A stretch of 64,000 nt of DNA from Spiroplasma endosymbiont of Atherix ibis. Its GTDB lineage: Bacteria; Bacillota_I; Bacilli_A; Mycoplasmatales; Mycoplasmataceae. Location: the NCBI RefSeq assembly GCF_964020005.1, contig NZ_OZ026474.1, positions 930,001 through 994,000 on the forward strand, read 5' to 3'. Of the stretch, positions 10,624 through 21,775 are shown piece by piece (the stretch's first letter is position 1; each line of letters opens with the position of its first letter). A program made the translations under genes and the position numbers. The notes under the pieces are model-generated. The model did not search any database. It worked only from the letters and a program-made list of their open reading frames with translations, and was not told where the DNA came from.

Positions 10624-11028
10624 TTAACGTTTTGAGAATTGTGGTGATCTACGTGCTCCATAAAGTCCATATTTTTTACGTTCTTTAACACGAGCGTCAC
10701 GTGTTAATAAACCATGTCCTCTTAATTCTGGTTTGTAATCTTTTGAAGCTTCTAATAATGCTCTTGCAATTCCTAAACGAGCTGCTCCAGCTTGTCCAGT
10801 AAATCCTCCACCTTTAACAACAATTTTGATTGTAAAATCTGATTTTGTTCCAGTTGCTTCCAAAGGTTGTTCCATTTCTTGCACTAAAGTATCATATGGG
10901 AAAAACTCTAAAGCTGGTTTTCCATTAACTATAATTCCACCTTGTCCAGGAGTTAATATAACTTGAGCAACTGAAGATTTTCTTCTTCCTGTTCCTCTAT
11001 ACATAACAACTTCTTTTTTTACTGCCAT
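10624..11028 (-). CDS. rpsI: 30S ribosomal protein S9
   Basis: 134 residues. RNA-binding protein of the small-subunit head, with the C-terminal tail reaching the P-site tRNA. Conserved [14 protein letters not shown] at the start, [10 protein letters not shown] in the middle and the Arg/Lys-rich end finishing SPQFSKR. Its ATG overlaps the rplM TAA by one base, the usual rplM-rpsI pair. Confidence 0.98.
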   Translation of the reverse strand: MAVKKEVVMYRGTGRRKSSVAQVILTPGQGGIIVNGKPALEFFPYDTLVQEMEQPLEATGTKSDFTIKIVVKGGGFTGQAGAARLGIARALLEASKDYKPELRGHGLLTRDARVKERKKYGLYGARRSPQFSKR

Positions 11029-11483
11029 TACTTGCTATCTCCTTTTTTTGATTGAATTACTAATACTTCTGGATTTTGTGCTTGATGTGGATGTTCATTA
11101 CCTGCATAAACATGTAATGCACGGTATTGATTTCCTCCTTGAACATTTTTTGGTAACATTAATCTTACTGCTCTTTCAATAATTCTTTCAGGGAATAATT
11201 TACGTTGTGTTGCAACGTTTCTAGATTTTAATCCCCCAGGATGCATTGAGTGGTGGTAATAATTTTTATCATTTTCTTTTTTACCTGATAAAATTACTTT
11301 TTCTGCATTAATTACGATTACATGATCTCCATTATTAATATGAGGTGTAAAAGTTGGTTTATTTTTTCCTCTAAGTACCAGAGCAATTTGTGTAGATAAT
11401 CTACCCAAAGTTGCTCCAGTAGCGTCAACTACGTATCATTTTTTAGCAATGTCTGCTGTTTTAATAAGTGTAGTTTGTTTCAT
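11028..11483 (-). CDS. rplM: 50S ribosomal protein L13
   Basis: 151 residues after reading through UGA at the WYVVDA motif; the first 25 residues (MKQTTLIKT...) are only visible with UGA = Trp. Early assembly protein of the large subunit. Conserved [19 protein letters not shown] and HPGGLKSR segments. Preceded by a GC-rich leader and a strong promoter; translated together with rpsI. Confidence 0.98.
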
Positions 11484-11520
11484 GTGCTTTTTCTCCTTAC
11501 CTTCCGGGGCTTGTGAGTAA
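11484..11520 (-). promoter_or_regulatory. Candidate L13 leader
   Basis: The short untranslated leader is unusually GC-rich for this genome (CACAAGCCCCGGAAGG) just before SD AAGGAG. Firmicutes rplM mRNAs carry an autoregulatory L13-binding leader; position and composition fit that, but I could not verify its consensus structure. Confidence 0.4.
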
Positions 11521-11528
11521 GCATATAT

Positions 11529-11556
11529 ATTATACATTATTTCTTATTAGGGACAA
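11529..11556 (-). promoter_or_regulatory. Promoter of rplM-rpsI
   Basis: Minus-strand TTGTCC (11551-11556) and TATAAT (11529-11534) with a 16-base spacer, about 45 bases upstream of the rplM ATG. Confidence 0.75.
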
Positions 11557-11576
11557 ATAAAAAATAATAGAAAATA

Positions 11577-11630
11577 TAAAAAACCTTATATTTAAATTTT
11601 TGAAATAAAATAATAACATAAGGTTTTTTA
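11577..11630 (-). terminator. Terminator of the surface cassette A
   Basis: Stem TAAAAAACCTTAT / ATAAGGTTTTTTA with a loop of about 28 bases, 3' of the lipoprotein pseudogene. The large loop makes it weaker than the other terminators. Confidence 0.5.
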
Positions 11631-11642
11631 ATTTTAATTAAA

Positions 11643-12689
11643 CTATTGAAAATAACTAAAAGTTAATTCAATTCCATTCTCATCTTTTAAATAATGTGCT
11701 TTTTTATTATAATCTGCATTTTGTTCTTCTGGTGATTGTGGTCTATTACTCTCTTCATATGGTTTTAAAGTAAATTGCATTTTATATATATTATTTTGTC
11801 CTTCAATTTGTTAAGAATTAAAATTATCTAAATCTAAATCATTGATAAGCAATGCTCAATAAGTTGCATTTTTTAAATTTTCAATAATAAATTGCATTAA
11901 TACACTATATTGATCTTTTCCAGGTAAAGTTCCTAATTAAGTTTTTGGAGTATCTATATTATTTGAAGCTTTGACCATCTCAGTTATAGTCATTTGATAA
12001 TTATCATTTTCAGAAGGAATAAACTCTTCAACATCATAATTTAATTCTAAACTTCCATAATAACTTGTGGGTTTTTCTTTTGGAATTATATCGTTTATTT
12101 TTATAGTTGTTCCATCTAAATTTTCATTATATCTAAAATTTTTAGAATCAGTTAACTCTTGTCCAACTTTGGGAAGTTGCCTAAGCATATCCATATTATA
12201 AAACATTAATCCCATCATTATTGTTCTTGTTCTATGATCATAAATTGTACCTATATTTGTAACTTTAAAAACATCTTGTAAATGTAAAGAATTTATAATT
12301 TTAATTGAAGCTGTTATTTTATCATTACTATTTTTTTTATTTGTAATAATAAACTTATAGTTCGAATTTCTAAACATATCAGTATTTTCTAAATCTACTT
12401 CAATTCCATTTTTAAAAACTTGGATACTTAGTTCACTTTCTTGATATCCAACTAATTTTAAACTTTGCAAAATTTCTTTTAATAAATCATCTGTATAAAA
12501 TATTTTTTGAATATCTATACTATCTAAATTTACATTTTCAAATCCATATTTTTTAATAGGCATAATTGGATTTGGTCTTCAAATATTGCTTCTATCACCT
12601 ACTTTACAAGAAATTACGTTCATTGTTAAAGAAGGAACAAAAATAAATATTGAAAAACTTACAATTAATTTATTAAATACTCTCTTCAT
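11643..12689 (-). pseudogene. Lipoprotein, cassette A, with two in-frame TAA codons
   Basis: ATG with SD AAGGAGG opens a hydrophobic signal peptide ending VISC, a plausible lipobox. The frame runs about 347 codons to TAG but is interrupted by TAA at 11937-11939 and 11811-11813, with no frameshift. Sequence after each stop is still coherent protein (GTLPGKDQYSVLMQF; QIEGQNNIYKMQF). Both stops could be Gln codons changed by one C-to-T. The gene follows the giant permease directly and overlaps its stop region with its SD. Possibly the translated part up to 250 residues is still made. Function unknown, presumably a surface protein. Confidence 0.75.
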
Positions 12690-12693
12690 TTTT

Positions 12694-15600
12694 CTAACCT
12701 CCTTGTACTGCCAATAACATACTTACTCTTTTTAAAGAACTTCAACTTAAAATATTACTTATTATATAAAGCAATCATGTTCCTAAAATTCCAGGTATTA
12801 TATATCATATTTGAAAACTTAGTGGTAATACTATAAGTGGTGCTAATACATTAATACTAATAGTTATAATTCCTCAAGCCATTCCAAATCCAATAATTGA
12901 ACTGACAATAGCAACTGGAATATATATACCTATAAATAATTTACTTATATAGAATTCTTTATAACCAAGTATTTTCATAACTGCTATTATTTTTAAATTT
13001 TCAGAAATTACTAAATTAATTGTTAATAAAATAATAATGGCACTTAAAAATATTGAAACAAATACAACAAAATAAATAATCATATTAATTGTGTCATTTA
13101 TTCTAGAAATGACTTTTAAAACTTCATCAGTTTTAATAGATTTTTCAATTGAACTATTTGAATATCCTTAATATGAAGTTATATTATCTGATCCACCATT
13201 TAAACCAATCATAGAATAATCTCCATATTTTTGATTTGTTGAGGTTCCTTTTGAAATATCTGTAAAACTATTATCACATGAACTTTTATAATTAAATAAA
13301 GGATATTGTGCTTCAAATAATTTCATATACATCTCATTTCCGGATTCATTTGTTCATTTTTTAAATTCACTAAATAATTCACTATTAGAAATATTTTGGG
13401 TTGATAATTGACTTAATTTTTTTGATAGTTTTTTTATTTCTTCATTTGGATTTTTAGGATTTCTTCACTCTTCCATAAAAACTTTAAATAATAATTCTTC
13501 AGATTTTTTATATTTAGAAATTTCTTTTGCTTTATCATTATTAATTCAATCTTTATTATCTCCATATTGATCAAAAATTCCAGATATTATGTATTCAAAA
13601 TCTAATAGATAATTTTAAATTGATATATTGGCATTTGCAATATTTTTTGACATATCTGTGGCACCAACTAAACTTGGACTAGTTATATCTATTTTTGATT
13701 TGTAAACTCTATTATCTCCTGTTGGATTTATAGTTTTATGTTTTCAACCATTTACCTCATCTTTTATAATTGAGGATTTATATAAATTTGAAGCTGATGT
13801 ATATTTATCTTTACTAGTTGAAGCTTTTAACGATGAAGTATCTCAATTATTAATTTCTACTTCATTATCTTTATAATTTAAAGTATTAATTATATGAGCT
13901 ATATTTACTTTATCTCCTGCTTTTAATTTTAATCTTTTAGCAAGAGATTGATTAATTAATATAGAATTATTATTTTTAATTAATTGTTTTTTTAAGTCAT
14001 TTCCCTTAACGTATTTTAAAATTTGAGTCTTATTATCTTCTTTAATACCATAAAGTTTTAAATTAAGATTTCTAATATAACCATTTAAGTAAATTCCAAT
14101 ATCCTCTTTTTTTTCATTGTAAGGTATTAAATTAAATAAAGTATTAAAATTTCCATCTTCTTTTTTAAACTCTTGTTCAAAAGTTGTTTTAATCATAGAA
14201 GGTGATTGACTATAAATTCCTTGTAAAAAAGCTTGTTGTAAGTTATTAAAGAAACATGCAATTATTCAATTGTAAATAGGAATCATAACTGTGATTCTTG
14301 ATTGAGTTCAATTCTCATTTTCATCTTTATAATCATAAAGAGATTTTTCCATAGGTTCATCACCTTCAATTTGTCCAGTTTTTAAAACAAAATTTGAAGG
14401 CATAATATAACTATTTCCAAAGATTTTTTTAAAGTTATTATTAGATATCATTGGTTTTCCATCTTTTTCAGATCCCCCTGTTTAATTCAAAAGGTATTTT
14501 GAATTAACATTTATGAAATAATCTTTTCTAAAAACCACTTAATCTAACCCAATAGTTTTTCTATATTTTAAATAAAACTGTCTTAACTTTTCTAACTCTT
14601 CAATATTTTCATTAGATTTTGAATTACTTGAAATAATATTTAATAATGTTTGTTTATTTCAATATTTATCTAAATTAAAAGTTTTTAAATCAGATCATAA
14701 ATTAAAAATAACTGTTTTATAGTAATTATTTTTAATTGAAATATCTGTAATATCGCCAAGATCTAAAGTAAGATTCTGATTTTTTAAATAATCTATATCA
14801 ATTGATTTATATGTCATATCAGTTAATGATCCCACATCAGTTGAAGGATTATAAATTTTTTGTGAAACGTCATTATTTAAATACATATTTCATACATTTT
14901 GAGATTCAGATAAATCTAAATTATTTGTACTACTATAAGGATTGTAAGTTTTATAAAAACTTGTTAGTACATTATAAATTTGATTGTGATATTATAATTG
15001 ATTATTGTATCCCTGCTTTATATAAGTTTTAACTTTATTTTCTTTTAATACATCTGGTATAATTGATCCAATTGTAATTAGTGATGAAGAAACTAGCATA
15101 ACTATAAAAACAGATAATAATTTTAAAATTGAACCAGATAATATAGCTCCTTTAAATCGTCCATCAAATTTTCGTCCTTTAACTAATATTTTTTTAATAG
15201 AAAGTTTAAATTTATTAGTTGAGCTTCTACTTTCATAAGTAATCATTTGTAAAGGTGTAAATTTATTAAATACATAGAAATATGTTATTAATGTAATAAT
15301 TTCTAGAAAAATAAACATTCCTAAAATAGTTACAAGAAATGATTCTCAAGATATCTCAAAAGATTGCATTTTTATAGAGAAAAAATTACTTGTTATTGAT
15401 ATAACTGCTTCTTGCATAACCATTCCAAATAAATACCCAACTGTTCCACCTATTATAGATATAAATAAAGGATATAAACCATTTGATCATATTAATTGAG
15501 ATTTTTTATAACCAAGAGAAAGTAGTACTCCTGATTGTCCAAAAGATTTTTTAATTTGATTATTTAACATAACTACAAGCATAACAATACTAATAGTTAA

Positions 15601-16800
15601 AGTTGTAAATACAATAATATAACTAAATATTTTATAACTATTTATTGTTAATTTTAATAATACTGTTCTTCCATAAAATTTATATCTTGTATCTGCTTTT
15701 TGCAATACAATCGGCACTGATTTATTTAAAGTATTTTCATAACCAGCATATAAATTAAACTCTTTTGCCTTATTCAAATTTGTTAAATACTCATTTATTT
15801 TATCTGTAGAGTTTTTAATATTATCTCTATTTTTAAACTTTCCTATAAAAGCTATTTCTCTATCTATATTAGAAGATGCTGAAATAATTTCTTGATTTTT
15901 TATTTCACTATTTGTATATCAAATTTTTTGATTTTCTTGATTATTAAGTTCAAAAATATTTTCAGGATAAATACTTTTATAATAAGTATTTATAATACCT
16001 AAATTTGAAGGTTCAATATATACTAAAGCTTCTTTTTTTGTATTTGGTAATGGTTTTGTTTCATTTACTATTGGAGTTGAAAAATCAGCATTTGAACCAA
16101 AACCAACAACTTGAAATCAATTTTGATTAGCATATTTTGTATTATCAATTCAAGAATTAATATCTATATTTTTATAAAGAGATAAATCAACTGGAATAAT
16201 TTCACTATCATCTACACGCACAGTTGTTCCATATTCATCATATTTTATTCTAATAACATCATCAATTTTAATATTATTTGCATTTGCAAATTGCTCATTT
16301 AAATATACTCATTTTTTTGTACTAATATTTGTTGCTTGAGTATATTGTTTTCATAATTCAATACTCATTCCTTTAGCAACAACAAATTTATCAATTTTTT
16401 GATCTGGATTTAAAGCAAAAACTTTTAAAGTTTTATTAGAAGATAAAGTAGAAATTCTAGATTCCACTCTATCAAAATTAAAAGCAAATTCTTTATTATT
16501 TAATTTATTTTGTAAATAAGTTATTAATAAATTATCTCTAATTTCATTGTCTGAAATATTTTTACTAAATAAATCTTTTACATATGAGGCTTTTGATAAA
16601 TCTATTACAAAGTCATGGACATTACTATTGCTTTCGGAAATAAAACTATTATAAGATTTCTCAACTCTGCTCGTTGAAGAGTAAGAAATAGTAAAAACAA
16701 AGGAAGTTAAAAACACTAAAATAATAATTGTAATTAACTGTATTTTATTTCTTAATAAATTTTTAAAAGCATTTTTAAAAAAAGGTTTTTGATTTTTCAT
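12694..16800 (-). pseudogene. Giant FtsX-type ABC permease, cassette A, five in-frame stops
   Basis: One frame of 1368 codons holds an N-terminal membrane helix (residues about 17-38), a large outer-face domain, an FtsX/MacB-like core of three helices around residues 365-495, another helix near 555, a second long outer-face domain and a C-terminal FtsX core ending at the TAG. The architecture equals that of the intact paralogue at 42.9-47.9 kb. Five TAA codons interrupt it (14992, 14539, 14482, 13615, 13168, lowest base given), all in the same frame, and no frameshift is present. No ATPase gene is adjacent. The first 602 codons, including the first core, could still be translated. Confidence 0.8.
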
Positions 16801-16803
16801 TAG

Positions 16804-18794
16804 CTAGTCGATGTTACTTTAAAACTTTGTGATTTATATCCATTTACTTTAATTGTTATAGTAGCTTTTCATGTATCATATAATGAATTTAATTTGATGA
16901 GATATTTATTATTACCTTTATTAAAAATTTCTGCAGTTATACCAGATTTATCAAATTCAACTGTAACAGTTTGATCTTGTAACATATTTATCATTTCAAA
17001 ATTAACTTCCAGTTCATTATTTATTTCAAAAAACTTATCTGAGATTTCCTCTGAAGGTTTTTGATTTAAAACTATAATATCATGTCCTTGATAAAAGTTA
17101 CCTGACATAGCTCCTCCAAAAAGACTAAAATATCCCATACCTTTAGAATATTTTTCGTCAAATTTTTTGTTTTCTTCATATTTAGCAAGATCACCTGCTC
17201 CTGTAGAAATTGATATTCCTAGACTACTACAACTTATATAAGTTTTAAATGCTGCTCCATCATGTCCATACATTTTATCTGATCCTGGTAAAACATCAAA
17301 TTTAAAGTCTACAAATTCTCCATTATCATCTTTTGTATTAAAAATAATATTTGTAAATTCTATAAAATGACTTAAAGATATTTGATTTTTAAAGTCTTGA
17401 CTTAACTGATTATAAATTTCAACTTTAGCATTTTTTTGATTATTTTTTGATTTATTAACCAAGTTTTGAGCACTTACCCTAACTTTTTTATTTTCAGGTA
17501 ATGATTCATATACAGTTATTCTATCTTCTTGAATAAATTTTTGAGTAAATTCAATAACAGTATCAGCTTTAAAAATACCTTTAATATCTGGAATTCCATT
17601 TATTTTAAAAGTTGTAGCTGAGACTGTAGATTTACTCATTATTTCTTTACCAGCAGCACCTAAACTTTTAACTAAATTATTTTTTATATATTCTAATTGT
17701 TTATTTTTAGCACCAATCTGTTCAAAAATAATTGCTGCCAAAGATGTTCTATCTTTTGAACTACTTAAAACTTTATCTATTTGGTTAAAAGCTCCTTTAA
17801 ATAATCTTATTTCCCCAAGATTTGTATTTACAAAATATTTTATTGGATCAATATTTTGATTTAAAACCAATGTTGTTTCCCCTTTTACAATTTGGCTTGT
17901 TTTTTTAGCAGATAACTTATAAAAAGCTGCTATTCCATGATTTTCATCCTCAAGAACATCTATAGTTAAATCATCTAATGATAAATTAAGTCCATTTATT
18001 TCATTAAAACTTGATAATACAGATTCTTTAGTTATTTGATAACCTTCATCTCCTATTGCAACAGATGAATCAATTGTTCCATCAGTCATATTACCTGCCA
18101 TAAGATTCAATACTAAACGTTCATCTGCTAAATCGATTTTATCTAATGTAATTTTAATATTTATATCAATATTAGTATTGTTTAATGACTTAACAGTTAA
18201 TTTTAAATCATTAACTTGTTTACTATTTGCTGTAACTTTAATTCTTTTATTTGCAGAGTCCAGTTCTGCAAAAGCATAACCTTCTTTATTAAAAGTAAAT
18301 TCAGATGGTTTTTTATCCTCTGATAATGAATCTCAATTTACTATTGTTAAATATTCATATTTACTAGCTTTTAAATCCAATGAAGTCTTGTCTAATTTAA
18401 ATTGTTCTTCTTGTTTTATTTTATTTACATTAACTGTAATTATTTCTTTATGTCCTATTTCAGACTCTACAAAAACTTTTATTTCAGCTTGTTTTGCATT
18501 AGCTAATGGACTTATTGTTATTAGTCCTGTTAAACCAATAGTTGCTTGAATAATATCCTTTTCACTATAATTAAACTTTGTTGGTTTAGACTTAGTATTT
18601 AAAATTTCTCAATTAGATATTTTAATATTTCCAGGATTCCTTGTATCAATATCTATCTGGTTTTTTTCTAACTTAAAATTTGCATTGGGAAATTTTTCAT
18701 CTCCATTTACATTTTTATTTCCAAATGAAACAACTGAAAAAGCAGGTGCTGAACATAAAGTTGCACTTGCTAATAAAATTAATAATTTTTTCAT
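16804..18794 (-). CDS. Large secreted or membrane-attached surface protein, cassette A
   Basis: 663 residues, intact. SD AGGA upstream of an ATG opening a signal peptide (MKKLLILLASATLCSAPA). At the place where related lipoproteins have SVVAC the sequence is SVVSF, so the lipobox Cys seems to be Phe; an earlier Cys at residue 14 is badly placed. Residues about 30-200 look like two bacterial Ig-like/spiralin-like repeats (KNQIDIDTRNPGNIKISNWEIL and KTSLDLKASKYEYLTIVNWDSL align with each other). The rest is a mixed domain followed by another beta-rich end (WKATITIKVNGY). Stop lies three bases before the permease start, so it is co-transcribed with the permease. Confidence 0.7.
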
Positions 18795-18897
18795 TTTTCC
18801 TATTTCTCCTATTTATTTTTTTTATTTTTTAAATATAATAAAAAATACTATTTTTACTAATAGATAATTTATAAATTAATTTTTAAAAATTCTAAAA

Positions 18898-19599
18898 CTA
18901 AATTAGAGCAGGTGGAGTTGTAGCCTTTTTGTTTTCTTTTAAAAATAAAGATACTTTTTCAATAAATAACGTATCTTTTTCAATATTTGTAGATGCTAAA
19001 AATATTCTTATTTCTTCTTTTAATTCTTTTGAGTAAATTTTTTCATCATAATTTAAAATATTTAGGAAAATTGAACCAAAATAAATTTGTTCAACTAAAA
19101 AATTAAATTCTTTATCATAACTATCTACTCACTCAATTTTTATTATAAATTTATATACAAAAAATAAAATAATTAAAGTAACCATCAATAGACAATTAAA
19201 AGAAGCAAAAACTAAAACTCCAATACTATATTCTAAATAATCTGTTTGTTTTGAAAAAAATTTTATTAGATAAATAATTACAAAAGGTGTTGTTAAAATA
19301 ACTAATTTACTAACAGCCATTAAATGATCTTTTTTAATCATTCATTTTAAGTTTCTTGTGTTATTTGAGTTAATTTCTATAAAATAAAGAAATTTACTAA
19401 ACTATATGTTTATTACTAAAAGTAAAATAAACATAAATAATATATTTATAGAAACATTAAAATAACTAAAAATAAAGTTAATTTTACTATTCATAAATAT
19501 TTTTTCTTCAGAAATAGCAGATAAATAAAAATGCAAAATTAAAGAGAAAATAAAAACACTTGGCATAATTTTTTTGCTAATTGCTTTAATTCTTAACAT
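18898..19599 (-). pseudogene. Four-helix membrane protein, cassette A, one in-frame TAG
   Basis: About 233 codons with four predicted membrane helices and a cytosolic charged tail ending TTPPALI. TAG at 19402-19404 splits it between helix 2 and helix 3; reading it as Gln restores one protein. I start at the third ATG (19599) because GGAG lies eight bases upstream and the promoter leaves no room for a leader before the first ATG at 19614. A paralogue of the same layout with a VPPNFLFFKI end lies before the intact permease at 48 kb. Function unknown. Confidence 0.6.
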
Positions 19600-19622
19600 T
19601 TTTTTCATCTCCATTTTTTTAA

Positions 19623-19651
19623 ATTATACAATTTCTTAATTTTAAATACAA
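19623..19651 (-). promoter_or_regulatory. Promoter of cassette A
   Basis: Minus-strand TTGTAT (19646-19651), spacer 17, TATAAT (19623-19628). The likely start of transcription is within ten bases of the first ATG, which supports the downstream start codon. Beyond the promoter (19652-19864) I see no gene; a run of seven G at about 19684-19690 is unusual here. Confidence 0.65.
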
Positions 19652-19864
19652 ATTTTGTGATAAAACGGTTGTGGGAAATATTAAGGGGGGGTAATAGCCA
19701 CATTAACTAATTTGAATTAAACAAATTTAAATCATATTCAAGTAAATATTTAAAAACTATTCTTAACTTTTTTTATTTCACAAAAATATTAACATAGATA
19801 ATTTTAAAAAAATTAAATAAATTTGTTTTTTTATTAAAAAAAAGATTTTAGTAAAAAGATAAAA

Positions 19865-19927
19865 AATACTATCACTTTTTGATAAAAATCTCTTTATTAA
19901 AGGATTTTATAAAAAAGTGATAGTATT
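19865..19927. repeat. 63-base near-perfect palindrome
   Basis: Arms aatactatcacttttt + ataaaaatc and gattttat + aaaaagtgatagtatt pair with only one unmatched base on each side and a 12-base loop. It lies in a gene-poor stretch between the cassette A promoter and a remnant ORF. It could be a strong terminator for the remnant, or a miniature transposable element; no target duplication is obvious. The bases from it to 20006 show no gene. Confidence 0.6.
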
Positions 19928-20006
19928 CATAATTTCTGTGATAGCATAATTACTAATACAAAAAGAACTTGAAAATCAAATTTGTAATTTAATAAATTTT
20001 AAAAAA

Positions 20007-20470
20007 TTAATAGCTAGAATAAATTTGACAAAACTCTTCTGCTTTTTTATTATTTTGTTTAACAAAAATCTTATATTCTTTTTTTAAGTTAACATAACTT
20101 TTAATAAAATCTAAAGTAATACCATCTAACTTTTTTGATATAATTCACTTATAAATTTAAATCAACAAATAATTTATTAAATGAAATATTTTTAAAACTT
20201 CTAAAATTTAACTTTAATCTTTGCTTTAATTAATTAGAAAATAATTCAATTCTGTCAATTAGATTTACCTTAATTTTTATTTATATATAAATTTGTTTTG
20301 CAGCCTTTCATAATGAATTTACATTACTAGAAAATTGCTCTCATGCATCATCTATATATAATTTAAATAATTACCAGACTTATAATAATTATCTCTAGAT
20401 TTTTTACTATTATTTCTTATTTCTTTTATTATTGAATGAATTAGTTAATTAAAGTTTAAAGTCTTAAAAA
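20007..20470 (-). pseudogene. Degenerate ORF remnant
   Basis: Several minus-strand pieces remain: one reading DDAWEQFSSNVNSLWKAAKQ near 20320-20370 and one of about 49 codons ending KKAEEFCQIYSSY and TAA at 20007. Stops and frame changes separate them, and no start is evident. The pieces look like real former protein (even amino-acid use, UGA-Trp codons) but the family is not recognisable. Boundaries at the 5' side are approximate. Confidence 0.4.
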
Positions 20471-20575
20471 TAAATCTTCATATTTTTTCTTTCTATTTTC
20501 TCTGAGAAAAATTTAATAATGATAAACAAAAAACTAACAGCTAAACTGAGAAAAATAAATTATTAATTTAAACAA

Positions 20576-20608
20576 AAATAGAGTTCTAGCAGCTCTAGAG
20601 CTCTATTT
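20576..20608 (-). terminator. Terminator of the PemK-like gene
   Basis: Stem AAATAGAG / CTCTATTT with an inner TCTAG / CTAGA pairing, followed by T-run on the minus strand. A diverged copy of this sequence context is at 21776-21870. Confidence 0.75.
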
Positions 20609-20623
20609 ATTTTATAAATAAAA

Positions 20624-21076
20624 TTACTTATCGCTATTAACTCAATTAAATATCTTTTTTATAGATTCTTTTCTAATATATTCTTTTGCAGCTCCTGATA
20701 AGTTTAAAATTTTACCATTTTTTGAATATAAACATTTCACCTCTGTATTATTTATTTTTTGAACAGCATCTCACATAATATATGATTTTTTACCTAATAC
20801 ATTAAATTCAGATCTAAATGATTTTGATATGACTTTACTTTCTGTTTTAGTTGTTAAAGGCACAACCAATAATATATAACCACCATTTTTGTCTTCTAAA
20901 AGATTAGAAAGAACTATTGCGGGTCTTGATTTTAAAAAACTACAATTAAAACTGCCATTTTCATTTTTATTACTAGATATATTAACTTATAAATTTTTTT
21001 CTAATTTTTTTAAAATTTTATTTGAATTAATTTTGTGCATAATAATTACATCATATTTTTTTATTTTTATACTCAT
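20624..21076 (-). pseudogene. PemK/MazF-type toxin-like gene with an in-frame TAA
   Basis: 150 codons from an ATG with SD GAGG. The segment SRPAIVLSN ... GGYILLVVPLTTKTES has the order expected of PemK/MazF-family ribonucleases (RP-x-hydrophobic strand, then a VVPxT strand). TAA at 20987-20989, at codon 30, interrupts it before these motifs; the rest of the frame is open. A one-base C-to-T change from Gln could explain it. No antitoxin gene is recognisable next to it, although a decayed ORF follows upstream. Probably an inactive toxin relic. Confidence 0.6.
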
Positions 21077-21090
21077 TTAAAAAACCTCTA

Positions 21091-21138
21091 TTAAATAAAA
21101 TCTCCCTTTTTTCAGGGAGGGCTTGCCGTTATGGGCAT
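21091..21138 (-). promoter_or_regulatory. GC-rich structured leader, attenuator-like
   Basis: The 5' region of the PemK-like gene holds a stem CTCCCT / AGGGAG followed by ATTTTATTT, and before it a small TGCC / GGCA hairpin, in a stretch that is over half G+C while its surroundings are about a quarter. A 15-codon frame (MPITASPPWKKGDFI) spans it exactly, without a clear SD. It may be an attenuator, a small RNA or a leader peptide. I found no match to a riboswitch I know. Confidence 0.4.
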
Positions 21139-21230
21139 AAAAAATGAAGTTATTATCAAAAGATAAATACCTCTAAAAAAATAATAGCATATATTTACTT
21201 TTATTAAAAAAATTTTAGCTATTTAAATAC

Positions 21231-21730
21231 CTATTTGTCAAACTCTTTTCCTAATTTATTTAAAATTTCATTTATACTACTCATAAAATCATTTATTTGT
21301 TTATTAGATAAGTTTGTACTATTTTTTTTAATTTTTCTAAATCATCTTGATTTGCTAAATTTAATTTTTTAGTTTTTATCCGCTAAATTATTTACTATAT
21401 TATTTTTTTAATATTAAAGTGTCTATGTTTGTTATTTTTACAAAATTATTTTTCGTTTTCTGCTATTTTTTGTTCATTTAAACTTAATTTATATTTTTTT
21501 AATTGTTTTTAAAATAAAAATTTTTTACATTTTGATAAATATTTATTTGATATTTTTTAATCTTATTTATATCTTAATCATCAATAGTTTAAACTTTTTC
21601 TCTTAATATTTTTTTATGAATAATATAAATATCATAAATTAGTAAATTATGAGTATTCACTAAAACACCAGTAATAATCTTTTTAATTATCATTTATATG
21701 AAAATCACCTGAAAATATTGATTTCATGTT
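21231..21730 (-). pseudogene. Decayed ORF next to the toxin remnant
   Basis: From an ATG near 21730 (MKSIFSGDFHIND) down to a TAG at 21231, fragments of protein-like sequence persist in changing frames; the last piece is NKQINDFMSSINEILNKLGKEFDK. Many stops. Might be the former partner of the PemK-like gene, but this is only a guess from position. Confidence 0.35.
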
Positions 21731-21775
21731 ATAAATATTTATATTTTAATTCATTTCTATTTTTAAAATATAATA

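Noticed and set aside
11643-16800. TAA or TAG used as a sense codon
   Set aside because: All intact genes end in TAA or TAG at the expected family length, so a global change of these codons is excluded. Local recoding is left only as a remote option.
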